NCBI GenBank assembly: GCA_016124385.1
Contig: WGNU01000006.1
Location: 248,001-312,000 of the forward strand
Source of the DNA: Alphaproteobacteria bacterium
GTDB lineage: Bacteria > Pseudomonadota > Alphaproteobacteria > Micropepsales > Micropepsaceae
DNA: 64,000 bases
Direction of reading: 5' to 3'
A program made the position numbers and the translations under genes. Below, one piece after another: positions 17,902-26,297 of the stretch. Under the pieces are notes generated by a model. The model did no database searches and was not told the origin of the DNA. It saw nothing but the letters and a program-made list of their open reading frames with translations. Position 1 is the first letter of the stretch. The number at the start of each line of letters is the position of its first letter.

Positions 17902-18314
17902 GGCGCGCGGCGGGCACGGAACGGGTTCGTCACCAAGACGCCGAAGGGGAGGAACTCCTTCGTGCTGCGGGTCGCGACCGTCAGGCCGTGCTGAAGTGCC
18001 GTCGCGGCGATGAGCGCGTTGTTCGCCTCATGCGGCTGGCGCGCGTGCATGAGGCGCGCCCAGAGGCGATAGATCTCCGGCGTCGCGGGCAGCACGGGAT
18101 AGTCGCCGCGCATGTCGTCGAGCCAGTCGTTGAGCTCGGCGGCCTTTTGCGGATCGCTCTCGCGGGTGCGCTCGATGCCGATTGCGATCTCACCGATCGC
18201 GATCGCGGGAAGGGCGATCTCCTGCGGGTCGAGGTCGCTCAGCCAGGCGATGACGCTGGCGCTCGGGCGGCGCTTGCGAAGTTCGGCGATCACGTCCGTG
18301 TCGAGCAAATACAT
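17898..18314 (-). CDS. PIN-domain VapC/FitB-like toxin with altered active site
   Basis: The 138-residue product has the PIN-domain layout of VapC-type RNases: MYLLDTDVIAELR with Asp5, IGEIAIGIE with Glu42, ALIAATALQHGLTVATRSTKEF near the C-terminus and a final TNPF. Homologues read D-ALIAATA at the third acidic position; here it is Asn99 (ANNALIAATA), and the fourth site is in RSTKEF instead of the usual RNxxDF. Metal-dependent RNase activity may thus be weakened or lost. The gene starts 5 bases after the antitoxin stop, in one operon. It lies head-on to the thioesterase gene. Confidence 0.87.
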   Translation of the reverse strand: MYLLDTDVIAELRKRRPSASVIAWLSDLDPQEIALPAIAIGEIAIGIERTRESDPQKAAELNDWLDDMRGDYPVLPATPEIYRLWARLMHARQPHEANNALIAATALQHGLTVATRSTKEFLPFGVLVTNPFRARRAP

Positions 18315-18319
18315 CGGCG

Positions 18320-18601
18320 CTAGAACCGCGGAATGCGGCGGGGACGAAACGCGCCCCGATCCGCGACCGGGAGATCATCGATCCGCGCCTCGGGCGCGAG
18401 CAGCCATTCCTTGACCGTGCGGTATTTGGGCGCCTCGGCGCGCAGCCATTGATCGGCCGACACCACGACGACGGCCGGCTCGCCGCGCCGCGTCACCAAT
18501 TGGGGACCGTGGCGTTCCGCTTCTGTTACGAGCTCGCTAAAGCGCGCCTTGGCGTCCTGGACCGGCCATTCGCGCAAGGAAATTATTGGCTTTTTCGGCA
18601 T
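18320..18601 (-). CDS. Phd/YefM-family antitoxin
   Basis: The 93-residue product carries the Phd/YefM DNA-binding fold (WPVQDAKARFSELVTEAERHGPQLVTRRGEPAVVVVSADQW, about residues 12-52), followed by a tail that would wrap the toxin. It should neutralise the PIN protein encoded 5 bases downstream and repress their shared promoter. A 24-base nested inverted repeat at 18616-18639, just upstream of its ATG, is the likely operator. The pair sits between a thioesterase and a thiolase gene that probably act together, which suggests later insertion. Confidence 0.88.
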   Translation of the reverse strand: MPKKPIISLREWPVQDAKARFSELVTEAERHGPQLVTRRGEPAVVVVSADQWLRAEAPKYRTVKEWLLAPEARIDDLPVADRGAFRPRRIPRF

Positions 18602-18615
18602 CCACCCGGCTCCAT

Positions 18616-18639
18616 CTGACTAGTCATGAGACTAGTCAG
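18616..18639. promoter_or_regulatory. Nested palindrome, likely toxin-antitoxin operator
   Basis: Two perfect 10-base arms, CTGACTAGTC (18616-18625) and GACTAGTCAG (18630-18639), flank the spacer ATGA. Each arm itself contains the palindrome GACTAGTC, so two dimeric sites lie side by side. It begins 15 bases upstream of the antitoxin ATG. This is the usual position of a Phd-type autoregulatory operator. It also lies 89 bases upstream of the thiolase start. Confidence 0.65.
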
Positions 18640-18727
18640 AACAAAAAATGGGCGCAAGCAGGGCTTTACGCGCGCCGGGACGAGGCGCATCGTTGACCCA
18701 GAATTCACCGACACGGGAGGTCACATC

Positions 18728-19930
18728 ATGCCCAAGGGCATTCGGGACAAAGTTGCCATTCTCGGCATGGGCTGCTCGAAATTCGGCGAGCGCTGGGACG
18801 CCGGCGGCGAAGAACTGATGGTCGAGGCCTATCTCGAAGCCATGCAGGACGCGGGCATCGAGGAAACGCAGCTCGACGCGGCCTGGTTCTCCCACCACAT
18901 CGATGAGATCGGCGTCGGCAAGGGCGGCACGCCGCTCGCGGTTGCGCTGCGCCTCCCGAACATCTCGGTCACGCGCGTTGAGAATTTCTGCGCGAGCGGA
19001 TCGGAAGCCTTCCGCGGCGCCGTCTACGCCGTCGCGGCGGGCGCGGCGGATATCGCGCTCGCGGTCGGCTGCGAGAAGCTGAAAGACACGGGCTATGGCG
19101 GCCTTCCGACCGGCCAGGCCGGCACGCTGACGCCGCAATGGGGCGCGAACATGTCGGCGCCGGGCAGCTTTGCCCAGCTCGCGTCCGCCTATCGCACGAA
19201 GCACGGCGTCTCGAAGGAGGACCTCAAGCGCGCGATCGCGCATGTCTCGGTCAAAAGCCACCAGAACGGCACGAAGAACCCCAAGGCGCATCTCCAGAAA
19301 GCGATCACCGAGGAAATGTGCCTCAACGCGCCGATGATCGCCGAGCCGCTCGGGCTCTTCGATTGCTGCGGCGTCTCGGACGGCGCGGCGGCGGCGATCG
19401 TGACGACCCCCGAAATCGCCAAGGCGCTCGGCAAGAAGGACCTCGTCACGGTCAAGGCCATGCAGCTCTCCGTCTCGAACGGGCTTGAGAGCGCGCATAA
19501 TTCCTGGGACGGGTCTTACTTCCACACCGCGCGCATCGCCTCGAAGAAGGCGTATGAGGAAGCGGGCATCCGCGATCCGCGCAATCAGATCTCGATGATG
19601 GAGGTGCATGATTGCTTCTCGATCACCGAGCTGGTGACGATGGAAGACCTCCACATCTCGCGCGAGGGCGAGGGCTGGAAGGACGTCCTCAACGGCTTTT
19701 ACGACGCGGACGGCCAGGTGCCGTGCCAGATCGACGGCGGCTTGAAGTGCTTCGGCCATCCGATCGGCGCGTCGGGCCTGCGGATGCTCTATGAGATGTA
19801 TCTCCAACTCCAGGGCCGGGCCGGCGCGCGCCAGCTGAAGAACCCGACCTTCGGCATGACGCATAATCTGGGCGGCGCGCCGTCCATGAATGTGTGCTCG
19901 GTTGCGATCATCGGCGCGGAAGGCGCCTAA
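18728..19930 (+). CDS. Thiolase (SCP2/acetyl-CoA acetyltransferase-like)
   Basis: The 400-residue product is a thiolase-superfamily enzyme. The nucleophile is Cys88 in VENFCASGSEAF, His344 lies in GHPIGASG, and the C-terminal HNLGGAP replaces the CxG motif of biosynthetic thiolases, as in SCP2-type thiolases. These cleave or form 3-ketoacyl-CoA. DUF35 proteins are known partners of such thiolases, and here a DUF35 domain is fused to the HMG-CoA-synthase-like protein at 15576. The ATG at 18728 has a clear GGGAGG site; in-frame starts further upstream would run into the antitoxin operator. A strong terminator follows. Confidence 0.9.
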   Translation: MPKGIRDKVAILGMGCSKFGERWDAGGEELMVEAYLEAMQDAGIEETQLDAAWFSHHIDEIGVGKGGTPLAVALRLPNISVTRVENFCASGSEAFRGAVYAVAAGAADIALAVGCEKLKDTGYGGLPTGQAGTLTPQWGANMSAPGSFAQLASAYRTKHGVSKEDLKRAIAHVSVKSHQNGTKNPKAHLQKAITEEMCLNAPMIAEPLGLFDCCGVSDGAAAAIVTTPEIAKALGKKDLVTVKAMQLSVSNGLESAHNSWDGSYFHTARIASKKAYEEAGIRDPRNQISMMEVHDCFSITELVTMEDLHISREGEGWKDVLNGFYDADGQVPCQIDGGLKCFGHPIGASGLRMLYEMYLQLQGRAGARQLKNPTFGMTHNLGGAPSMNVCSVAIIGAEGA

Positions 19931-19957
19931 GACGCCTCCTCGCCAGCGCTAAAGAGA

Positions 19958-19983
19958 GGGAGGTCCCGCGGCCTCCCTTTTTT
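19958..19983 (+). terminator. Rho-independent terminator after thiolase
   Basis: GGGAGG (19958-19963) and CCTCCC (19972-19977) form a 6-bp G+C stem with an 8-base loop. Six T residues follow directly (19978-19983). It lies 28 bases after the thiolase stop. Confidence 0.8.
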
Positions 19984-20088
19984 CATGACGGAAGAAGCCT
20001 GCGCCGCCCTGTGGTCGCGCCGCCATAGACCGGATCGATGCGTCCGGCCATACTCCGCGCCGTTCGCGGGACGCAGGGGGAGAGGGTG

Positions 20089-21009
20089 ATGATCGACGTC
20101 GAGGCGCTCGTCTTCGACTATCCAACGAAGCGCGCACTCCACGGCGTCTCGCTCCACGTGGCGCCCGCGACGATCACGGCGCTTGTCGGTCCGAACGGGG
20201 CCGGCAAGACGACGCTGCTGCGCTGCCTCGCGGCGCTCGATTCCCCCTATAGCGGCGAGGTGCGCATCGATGGGCTCGACACGCGCGAGGATCCGCGCGG
20301 CGTTCATGCGCGGATCGGCTATCTGCCCGATTTCTACGGCCTCTATGACGAACTGACCGTGCGGCAATGCCTTTCCTATGCCGCGCTCTCGCATGGGCTC
20401 GGCAACGGGCAGATCGAGGCGGCGGTGAAGCGCGCGGCCGAACGCGTGGCGCTTTCCGATCGGCTCGAGACCCGCGCCGGCGAACTGTCGCGCGGCTTGC
20501 GGCAGCGCCTCGCCATCGGGCAAGCGATCGTCCATGAGCCGCGGGTGCTGCTGCTCGATGAGCCGGCGGCGGGGCTCGATCCCGAGGCGCGGCGGGACCT
20601 CTCGCAATTGCTGCTGTCGCTGAAGGCGCAAGGGATCACGCTGATCGTCTCCTCGCACATTCTCGCCGAGCTGCAGGATTATTCCGATGCGATGATCATC
20701 ATCGATGACGGCCGCATCGCGGGCGGCGCCGCGCATCAGGTCGCGAGCGTCGAGGCCCAGACGATCACGCTCTCGCTCGTGCGCGAGGCCGGCGCGATCG
20801 GCGCGTTTCTCTCCCGCCAGCCGGGAGTAAGCGCGGTCGAGGCCGGACCCAACGGCGCGCGCTTCCGCTTCGAGGGGAACGCGGTCGGCCGCGCCCAGCT
20901 TCTTCGGGCGCTCATCACCGAGGGCTTCGCGGTCGCCGATTTCGCGCCGGCGAAGCGGACGATGGAAGATGCCTATTTCGATGAAGTGAAGAAGGCGCGC
21001 GGCCGATGA
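20089..21009 (+). CDS. ABC transporter ATP-binding protein
   Basis: The 306-residue ATPase has Walker A GPNGAGKT at residues 34-41, a Q-loop region, the signature LSRGLRQR, Walker B VLLLDEPAAGLDP and the switch His in SSHILAEL. A C-terminal extension of about 80 residues after the ATPase core is typical of CcmA/NatA-type ABC-2 exporters. The ATG at 20089 follows GGGGGAGAGGG; the frame is open further upstream but without a better site. The stop overlaps the permease start (ATGA), so the two proteins form one exporter. The substrate is unknown. Confidence 0.93.
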   Translation: MIDVEALVFDYPTKRALHGVSLHVAPATITALVGPNGAGKTTLLRCLAALDSPYSGEVRIDGLDTREDPRGVHARIGYLPDFYGLYDELTVRQCLSYAALSHGLGNGQIEAAVKRAAERVALSDRLETRAGELSRGLRQRLAIGQAIVHEPRVLLLDEPAAGLDPEARRDLSQLLLSLKAQGITLIVSSHILAELQDYSDAMIIIDDGRIAGGAAHQVASVEAQTITLSLVREAGAIGAFLSRQPGVSAVEAGPNGARFRFEGNAVGRAQLLRALITEGFAVADFAPAKRTMEDAYFDEVKKARGR

Positions 21010-22379
21010 GTCCGGAGCTCTTGCGAAACGCGTGGGTGGAACTGACGCCGCGCCGCCTGTTCATGATGGCCGGGTTCCTCGCGCTCTGGTTCGCGGCTGC
21101 CTCGCTCGGCGACGAGATGGGAATCGACGGCGTCGCGGCGAGCGCCGAATGGCTCTTCTACGTCATCGTCGTCATCTGGGGGACGCGGAGCGCGGCGCGC
21201 TCGGTCGTCCAGGAAATTCAGGACCGCACCTGGGACCAGCAGCGCCTCTCCGCGCTCACGGCGGGCGAGATGGTGCTCGGCAAGCTGTTCGGTGCGACGC
21301 TCTTTCAATGGTTCGGGGGCGCGATCTGCCTCGCCGCCATTCTGGTGACGACGCTCAACCATCGCGGCGCAGCGGCGGCCGGCTTCGACATCCTCTATTT
21401 CGTCTCGATGGCGCTGATGGCGCAGGGCGTGGCACTCCTCGCCTCGCTTCTCGGCGTTCGACGGCGCACGACCCACACGCGCCTCGACGTCTTCGGCTAT
21501 CAGGCGGCGGGTCTCTTCGCGGCGCTCTGGGTCTATTGGATCTGGCAGACGGCGGCGCCGGGCGGGGCGACGCTCTGGGGCTCGGTGCTCGAGATCGATA
21601 CCGTCACCTGGTGGGGCATGACGTTCAACGCGACGAGCTTCTATCTCGCGACGCTCGTCATCTTCCTCACCTGGGTGCTGGTCGGCTGCGTGCAGGTGAT
21701 GCGCCTCGAACTGCAGATGGAAAACGGGCCCTTCGCGTGGCTCGGGTTCCTCGCCTTCATGGCGATCTACATGGCCGGGCTTGCCGACATCAACGACTGG
21801 TCGCGCGATTTCGGGACGGTGGTCAATGCGCGGCTCGCCGCCGCCACGATGACGCTCGGCGTCCTCACCTACGTGATGGTCCTCATCGAGCCGAAGGACC
21901 GCGTGCATTTCCGCTGGCTGGCGGGCGCGTTCGCGGCGGGGCAGTTCGGCGCGCTCGCGATGCGCCTACCGGGCTGGATCTATGCCTATCTCGGAGCGCT
22001 GATCCTCGGGCTCTTGCTCCTTGTGCGGATTGAAATCCCAACGATCGAGGGTTTTGCAGGCACGGGCGATGCACACATGATGATCCTCGCCTCGCTGGGC
22101 TTTCTCACGCGCGACTGCCTCATCTTCCTCGCCTATCACATGCGCGCGCATCAGCGCCGGGGCGATTTCGCGGCGATCGTGACGCTGATCGCGATCTATC
22201 TGATCGCGCCCTGGTTCTTTGCGGGCGCGGGGCTCGAGGGGCTCCTCTATCTCTTCCTGCCGATGCCAGCCGAACCCGCGATCGCGGGGCCGATCGCCGC
22301 CTGGGCCGAGGCGGGCCTCGTCGCGATGATCGCGCTTGGGCGGCTGCGCTCCGGGTTCGAGACGGCGAAGCCCGCTTAA
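21006..22379 (+). CDS. ABC transporter permease-like membrane protein
   Basis: The 457-residue protein has ten or more hydrophobic segments (for example ILVTTLNHRGAAAAGFDILYFVSMALMAQGVALLASLLG and IVTLIAIYLIAPWFFAGAGLEG). Early on it carries SVVQEIQDRTWDQQRLSALTAGEMVLGKLFGA, a segment resembling the coupling region of ABC-2 permeases (duplicated from Nat/ABC-2 families). It is translationally coupled to the ATPase upstream and is therefore assigned as its membrane partner. I do not recognise a specific substrate family. Confidence 0.75.
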   Translation: MSPELLRNAWVELTPRRLFMMAGFLALWFAAASLGDEMGIDGVAASAEWLFYVIVVIWGTRSAARSVVQEIQDRTWDQQRLSALTAGEMVLGKLFGATLFQWFGGAICLAAILVTTLNHRGAAAAGFDILYFVSMALMAQGVALLASLLGVRRRTTHTRLDVFGYQAAGLFAALWVYWIWQTAAPGGATLWGSVLEIDTVTWWGMTFNATSFYLATLVIFLTWVLVGCVQVMRLELQMENGPFAWLGFLAFMAIYMAGLADINDWSRDFGTVVNARLAAATMTLGVLTYVMVLIEPKDRVHFRWLAGAFAAGQFGALAMRLPGWIYAYLGALILGLLLLVRIEIPTIEGFAGTGDAHMMILASLGFLTRDCLIFLAYHMRAHQRRGDFAAIVTLIAIYLIAPWFFAGAGLEGLLYLFLPMPAEPAIAGPIAAWAEAGLVAMIALGRLRSGFETAKPA

Positions 22380-22384
22380 GGGGT

Positions 22385-22756
22385 TCAGTCCTTCAGCGCG
22401 GCGCGCAGGCCCGAATAGCTCGGCTGATCGATCGCAACCTTCGCGAGCGTCGTTGCGCGGAGGTGTTCGGCAAGGCCAGGCGTTTCCAACGTCAGCGCAC
22501 CGGCACCGATCCGCTCACAGAGGAGGCGGTTCAGTTCCTCGAGCGTTCCGTCGACACCCAGAAGAGCCCGCAGCCGGGCGCGCTCGTCCTCGGTCGCGCG
22601 GGGGCCGTGTTCGAGTTCGCGAGCGACGATGCCGAGCGCGTTCGCGGCGACGCGCGCGTGAAACGCATCATGGCCTTCCAGTTTCGGCATCACGCGTTTC
22701 TCTATGAATTCGCGCACCGCCGAAACGATCTCAAGGGCCGAGGGTTGATCCATCAT
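22385..22756 (-). CDS. DUF6285-like protein
   Basis: The 123-residue soluble helical protein (start MMDQPSALEIVSAVREFIEKRV; middle FHARVAANALGIVARELEHGP) resembles a small family usually found beside phosphotransferases and acyl-CoA dehydrogenases. Here it begins 5 bases after the stop of the phosphotransferase gene and must be co-transcribed with it. Its function is unknown. Tandem ATG codons lie at 22756 and 22753; the longer start is taken. The upstream extension of the open frame overlaps the phosphotransferase gene in another frame and is not coding. Confidence 0.75.
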   Translation of the reverse strand: MMDQPSALEIVSAVREFIEKRVMPKLEGHDAFHARVAANALGIVARELEHGPRATEDERARLRALLGVDGTLEELNRLLCERIGAGALTLETPGLAEHLRATTLAKVAIDQPSYSGLRAALKD

Positions 22757-22761
22757 CGCGG

Positions 22762-23787
22762 CTATTCCTTGCCCAGGATGAGATTGAGAAGGTCGATCTC
22801 GGTTTCCGACGACCGCCGGCCGATCGCGGCGCGCTCCACGCTGCGGTCGAACCCGGTCGCGAAGGCCTGGTACATCCCCATGCACATGATGCCCCATTTC
22901 AGCGAGCCGAGGACGATCCAGGGTCTGACGTCTTCCTCCGTGTACGCAGCACCGCCTGCATCGCGGTAGCCCGCGAGAAGATCCTTCAAATCGCCGAAGC
23001 CGCCGACGATCTTCTCCGAGACGCCGAAGCGCCAGGAATTGATGCACGGCCAGCTCAGATCCTCTAGCGGATCGCCGACATGGACGATCTCCCAGTCGAG
23101 CACCGCGCGCACGCCGTCGGGCCCGAACATCAGATTGCCGTTGCGGAAATCGCCGTGCACGAGAACGGGGTCGGAGATGTCCTTGATGCGCGGCTTCAGC
23201 CAGGTGAACGCCAGATCGAAAACGGGATGGGGATAGTCGTAGCCGCGATAGACGGCCTCATAGTGCTCGAGCTGGCCGCGCGTGACCACCGGAAGGCGCT
23301 CGCGCAGGGGGCCGAGATCGCAGCGGTGGATGCGGGCAAGGATCTCGCCGCATTGGCGCGCGAGATGGGGGCGGATGGCGTCGAATTCGGGATCGCGCAG
23401 GATCTTGCGGGCAATCGTCTCACCCTCGATCCGCGTCATGAGATAGGCCGAGCCGACGCCATCTTCCGGCGCGAAGACATAAGGGACGTCCGGCACCGGA
23501 ACGCCCGCCTGCTTGACCGCGCGGATGATCTCGGCCTCAAGGGCCAAGCCCGGCGCGTTCGAGACCGTACCGTCGCGCGGTGCGCCGCCGGGTGCCCTCC
23601 GCATGATGAGTGGCAGGCGGCCCGACGCCGTCTCAAGGTCGAAGGACCAGGTCTCCTGGCTCGCCCCACCCGACAGGCGCCTCAGGTCGAGGGGGCCGTT
23701 GGCGGCGGTCCAGTGGCGCGCAAGCGCGGCCTTCATGCTTAGTAGAAAATCCGGCTCGTCCGCCGCCATCGCGTCCATCCCTTCCAT
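22762..23787 (-). CDS. Aminoglycoside-phosphotransferase-fold (ACAD10/11-like) kinase
   Basis: The 341-residue product has the APH/choline-kinase fold: an N-lobe with LSGGASQETWSFDLE and LIMRRAPGGAP, then the catalytic loop VLVHGDFRNGNLMF and the metal-binding AVLDWEIVHVGDPLEDLSW. This subgroup is related to the kinase domain of ACAD10/ACAD11, which phosphorylate 4-hydroxyacyl-CoAs for degradation, rather than to antibiotic-resistance enzymes. The substrate here is not proven. It precedes the DUF6285 gene in one transcript. A later ATG (residues 4 or 7) could be the true start. Confidence 0.85.
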   Translation of the reverse strand: MEGMDAMAADEPDFLLSMKAALARHWTAANGPLDLRRLSGGASQETWSFDLETASGRLPLIMRRAPGGAPRDGTVSNAPGLALEAEIIRAVKQAGVPVPDVPYVFAPEDGVGSAYLMTRIEGETIARKILRDPEFDAIRPHLARQCGEILARIHRCDLGPLRERLPVVTRGQLEHYEAVYRGYDYPHPVFDLAFTWLKPRIKDISDPVLVHGDFRNGNLMFGPDGVRAVLDWEIVHVGDPLEDLSWPCINSWRFGVSEKIVGGFGDLKDLLAGYRDAGGAAYTEEDVRPWIVLGSLKWGIMCMGMYQAFATGFDRSVERAAIGRRSSETEIDLLNLILGKE

Positions 23788-23835
23788 TCTTGTTGCGCCG
23801 AAGCTAGCGGCTTGGGGAGCGGGGTCAAATCGCCC

Positions 23836-25920
23836 TCAGCCCGAGCGCAGCGTGCGGACGGCCTCGTCGCGGTCGAAGAGATAGAGCAGGGTGCGGAGCG
23901 CGGTTCCGCGATCGGAGGTGAGCTCGGGATCGCGCTCGAGGATGAGGCGCATGTCGTCCCGCGCGATCTGAAGCAGCTCGCCATGGCGGGCGAGGTCGGC
24001 GAAGCGGAATTCGGGCAAGCCGCTCTGGCGCGTGCCGAGTACGTCGCCGGCGCCCCGCAGGCGCAGATCCTCTTCGGCGATGACAAAGCCGTCGTCGGTG
24101 TGCCGCAGTATGTCGAGGCGCGCCTTGGCGGTCTCGCTCAAGGGACGCGAATAGAGCAGCAGGCAGGCGCCGCCACGATCGCCGCGCCCGACGCGACCGC
24201 GCAATTGGTGCAATTGCGCAAGGCCGAAGCGCTCCGCGTGATCGATGACCATGACAGTCGCCTCGGGCACATCGACGCCGACCTCGATCACGGTGGTCGA
24301 GACGAGGATCTGCCGCTCGCCGCGCTTGAACTGCGCCATCACCGCGTCCTTCTCGGCGGGCTTCAAGCGGCCGTGGACGAGACCGACGGCCTCTCCGAAC
24401 ACTTGCTGAAGCTCCGTGAAACGCTCCTCGGCCGCCGCCCAATCGACGTCCTCCGAGGCCTCGACGAGCGGGCAGACCCAGAACGCGCGTGCGCCCGTCT
24501 TCAGTTCACGGCGGAGGCCGTCGATCACCTCATCGAGCCGGTCGAGCGGGATCGCGCGGGTCGTCACGGCCTTGCGCCCGGCCGGCTTTTCGGTCAGGCG
24601 TGAGACGTCCATGTCGCCATAGGCCGTGAGCGCCAGCGAGCGCGGGATGGGCGTCGCCGTCATCGCGAGGAGGTGGACGGGCTTTTCCGCCTTCGCGGCG
24701 AGTGCCAGGCGTTGACCGACGCCGAAGCGGTGCTGCTCGTCGATCACGGTGAGGCCGAGATCGCGAAAGGCGACATCCTCGGAAAAGACCGCGTGCGTGC
24801 CGATGAGCACGTCGAGGTCGCCGGCGGCAAGGGCCTCCAGGACGCCTGCGCGGGTGCGTCCCTTCTCGCGGCCCGTGAGGATCGCGTGGCGCACGCGCGC
24901 CGCCTCGAAGAGTGGCGCGCAGGACGCCGCGTGCTGGCGCGCGAGAATCTCCGTCGGCGCCATCAGCGCGCCTTGCGTTCCCGCCTCGACCGCGCGGATA
25001 AGGGCGAGCGCGGCGACGACCGTCTTACCCGAGCCGACATCGCCCTGCAGGAGGCGCACCATGCGGCGGGGCGCCGCCAAATCCGCCTCGATCTCGCCGA
25101 GGGCGGTCTTCTGACCCGCCGTCAGCGTGAAGGGAAAGGCCTTCAACGCCGCCGCGATCCGCTTGCCATTGCCGGTGAGCGCGCGGCCTTTGAGGCTGCG
25201 CTGTCGCTTGCGAACCAGCGCCAGCGCCAATTGATTGGCGAGCAACTCGTCATAGGCGAGACGTTCGCGCGCGGGCGTCTCGGTTCCGATCTCGCCGGGC
25301 GATTGGGGGTGGTGGAGCGTGCGGATCGCCTCCGCCCAGCGCGGCCAGCGCCGCCTCGCGATGAAGGCCGCGTCCTGCCATTCGGGCAGATCGGGCAGCC
25401 GCGCGAGCGCGCCCTCCATCGCCTTCAGCATCACCTTGGGCGATAATCCCTCCGTCGACGGATAAACGGGTTCGAGCGCGGGGATCTTCGCCTCGTCCTG
25501 CGGCGATGCGACGTAATCAGGATGCGTCATCTGCAGTCGGTCGTTGAAGAGTTCGAGACGCCCGGAAACCAGCCGCGTCTCGCCGATCGGGAACTGCGCT
25601 TTCAGATATTTCTCCTCGCCGTGAAAGAAGACGAGGGACAGCGCTCCGGTCTTGTCGGTCGCGTGGATGCGATAAGGCTGGCGGGGGCCGCGGCCTGGAT
25701 AGTGGATCTCGATCGTCACGGCGATGGTGGCGACCGTGCCGGGCACGGCTTCGGCGATCGTTGGCCGGTGCCGCCGGTCGATGAGACCGGCCGGGGCGTG
25801 CCAAAGCAGATCGACCACGCGCGGGCCCGCAACCCGTGCCAGCAATTGCTCAAGGCGCGGCCCAATGCCCTGGAGGTCGCGCGTCGAGGCGAACAGCGGA
25901 AAGAGAATCTGGGGCCGCAT
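23836..25920 (-). CDS. recG: ATP-dependent DNA helicase RecG
   Basis: The 694-residue product is full-length RecG, which remodels stalled forks and Holliday junctions. The N-terminal wedge/OB domain (1-230) includes VVDLLWHAPAGLIDRR. The helicase core has motif I LLQGDVGSGKTVVA, motif II DEQHRFGVGQR, motif III MTATPIPRSLA, and the C-terminal QLRGRVGRG motif VI and GTRQSG TRG block. It runs opposite to sdhE-mfd, whose first gene starts 101 bases away, so the promoters of both units lie between them. Confidence 0.97.
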   Translation of the reverse strand: MRPQILFPLFASTRDLQGIGPRLEQLLARVAGPRVVDLLWHAPAGLIDRRHRPTIAEAVPGTVATIAVTIEIHYPGRGPRQPYRIHATDKTGALSLVFFHGEEKYLKAQFPIGETRLVSGRLELFNDRLQMTHPDYVASPQDEAKIPALEPVYPSTEGLSPKVMLKAMEGALARLPDLPEWQDAAFIARRRWPRWAEAIRTLHHPQSPGEIGTETPARERLAYDELLANQLALALVRKRQRSLKGRALTGNGKRIAAALKAFPFTLTAGQKTALGEIEADLAAPRRMVRLLQGDVGSGKTVVAALALIRAVEAGTQGALMAPTEILARQHAASCAPLFEAARVRHAILTGREKGRTRAGVLEALAAGDLDVLIGTHAVFSEDVAFRDLGLTVIDEQHRFGVGQRLALAAKAEKPVHLLAMTATPIPRSLALTAYGDMDVSRLTEKPAGRKAVTTRAIPLDRLDEVIDGLRRELKTGARAFWVCPLVEASEDVDWAAAEERFTELQQVFGEAVGLVHGRLKPAEKDAVMAQFKRGERQILVSTTVIEVGVDVPEATVMVIDHAERFGLAQLHQLRGRVGRGDRGGACLLLYSRPLSETAKARLDILRHTDDGFVIAEEDLRLRGAGDVLGTRQSGLPEFRFADLARHGELLQIARDDMRLILERDPELTSDRGTALRTLLYLFDRDEAVRTLRSG

Positions 25921-26021
25921 GGCGCCAGTAGAATGTCACGGACCGCCCAGCCGGACCATGACATTGCGGGCGGGGCGCGCTATAGGCATCGCGCTCCCCA
26001 GCGGAACCCGAACGATAACCC

Positions 26022-26297
26022 ATGGCCGATGACGACGAGCTCCGCCGCAAACGCGCGCGCTATCGCGCGCAGCATCGCGGCATGAAGGAAATGGACCTGA
26101 TCCTGGGCCAGTTCTGCGAGCGCGCGCTGGCCGACCTGTCGCCGGCCGAACTTGAGGAATTCGAGCGGCTGCTCGATGTGCCGGATCAGGCGCTCTACGA
26201 CTGGCTGGCGGGAAAGAGCGCGGCGCCGATCGCACTCGAGACGGGCCTTAAGGACCGGCTGGAGCGGTTCCAGTTCACCGCGCCGACGCGTCCGTGA
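26022..26297 (+). CDS. sdhE: FAD assembly factor SdhE
   Basis: The 91-residue product belongs to the SdhE/SDHAF2 family, which helps attach FAD covalently to succinate dehydrogenase SdhA. The key RGxxE motif is Arg19-Gly20-Met-Lys-Glu23, followed by the five-helix core (LILGQFCERALADLSPAELEEFERLLDVPDQALYDWLAG). Its stop overlaps the mfd start by 4 bases (GTGA). This sdhE-mfd order next to divergent recG is common in alphaproteobacteria. Confidence 0.94.
   Translation: MADDDELRRKRARYRAQHRGMKEMDLILGQFCERALADLSPAELEEFERLLDVPDQALYDWLAGKSAAPIALETGLKDRLERFQFTAPTRP

Noticed and set aside
22762-23787. Aminoglycoside resistance kinase
   Set aside because: It has the APH fold, but the sequence and the DUF6285 neighbour fit the ACAD10/11-like metabolic kinases rather than antibiotic kinases.
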